From Acidimicrobiia bacterium (lineage in GTDB: Bacteria > Acidobacteriota > Vicinamibacteria > Vicinamibacterales > CAVVIG01), in NCBI GenBank assembly GCA_016871175.1, contig VFZL01000027.1, positions 1-55,314 of the forward strand: a stretch of 55,314 nucleotides of DNA. The letters are read 5' to 3'. Positions within the stretch are counted from its first letter, which is position 1. Each line of letters starts with the position of its first letter. Shown in pieces: positions 55,127 through 55,314 of this stretch. Below the pieces are notes generated by a model that was not told the DNA's origin, made no database searches, and worked only from the letters and a program-made list of their open reading frames with translations. The translations under genes and the position numbers were made by a program.

Positions 55127-55314
55127 TGACGTCCCCCCCCGTTTGAGTAGCGACGTCGTTTAGAGCCCGGCGGTTACTGTCGCCGTTTTCATCTGCGCCG
55201 TCAACTGTTTCGCATACGAGACGGGTGTCAGCCCGCCCAGTCCCTTCTTCGGCCGTTCTTCGTTGTACTCCCGACGCCAGGCCTCGATCACGACCTGGGC
55301 ATGCGCCAGACTCG
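55127..55314 (-). mobile_element. IS3-family insertion sequence, 3' end (right copy)
   Basis: The element begins TGACGTCCCC at 55127 (its right end, reading inward) and runs out of the window. The part to about 55231 is the reverse complement of 1-105 with one base difference at the C/G run. It is inserted upstream of the cold-shock gene. Opposite orientation to the left copy means both 3' ends face the 55-kb interior. Confidence 0.85.
55160..55314 (-). pseudogene. IS3-family transposase OrfB, C-terminal part (cut by window edge)
   Basis: The last about 50 codons read AHAQVVIEAWRREYNEERPK and GLGGLTPVSYAKQLTAQ, ending in TAA at 55162-55160. The YNEERP...LGGLTP pattern is the C-terminal integrase tail of IS3-family OrfB. 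It is incomplete because the window ends, not necessarily because the gene is broken. Confidence 0.85.

Overview
The window looks like one complete assembly piece from a high-GC, Gram-negative, aerobic chemoheterotroph. The best guess is an acidobacterium of the Vicinamibacteria type (subdivision 6). That guess rests on protein style: the PolX PHP region, the C-terminal barrel of a TonB-type receptor, EF-P with an Asn loop tip, DUF6335 and S1 with six repeats. No rRNA or taxonomic marker tree was available. No tRNA, rRNA, CRISPR array or phage module was seen.

Both ends lie in copies of the same IS3-family insertion sequence, in opposite orientation (1-105 and 55127-55314), so the piece was probably cut at repeats. 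Left part (106-14038): a polX gene that starts against the IS and has a degenerate polymerase site, then lolA and a TPR-secretin lipoprotein on the plus strand. Facing them is a tight minus-strand operon: AddB-like nuclease, AddA-like helicase-nuclease, a stand-alone 5' flap-type nuclease, an iron-sulfur uracil-C5 RNA methyltransferase and a DinB protein.

14305-16080 is gene debris: the tail of a TonB-type receptor, a fragment of an unrecognised membrane protein on the other strand, and a CDP-alcohol phosphatidyltransferase gene broken by a short insertion. Then come a TraB/GumN protein, a flavin amine oxidase, a DMT exporter, oligoendopeptidase F, an M15-like lipoprotein, a damaged HEAT-repeat gene, an acyl-CoA dehydrogenase lacking the usual catalytic Glu, and a HIT protein.

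24.7-36.6 kb is a housekeeping block: HU/IHF, rpsA, cmk, rluB, scpB, scpA, trpS, uvrC. Between cmk and rpsA sit about 3.6 kb of accessory DNA: a histone-H1-like/DUF6335 fusion gene, a REC-PAS-GGDEF-EAL pseudogene with a frameshift and a nonsense codon, and a small secreted ORF. rluB is in the opposite direction to its neighbours and runs into the end of scpB.

36.7-55.1 kb: a second CDP-alcohol phosphatidyltransferase, a membrane protein, tdk, efp, hsp20, an HtrA protease with a DsbD-N-like partner, an MBOAT plus SGNH-like pair (probable polysaccharide O-acetylation), two monohaem cytochrome c lipoproteins, a YgiT-type zinc finger protein, an Uup-type ABC-F ATPase, a TRAP transporter (DctP and fused DctQM) with a duplicated-domain secreted protein, a TolB-like propeller, an M28-PDZ peptidase and a cold-shock protein. 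A small family of GC-rich palindromes is scattered between genes. No wholly new multi-gene system is evident. The most unusual items are the polymerase-dead PolX at an IS junction, the AddAB/5' nuclease/methyltransferase operon, the H1-like fusion and the cluster of decaying genes.
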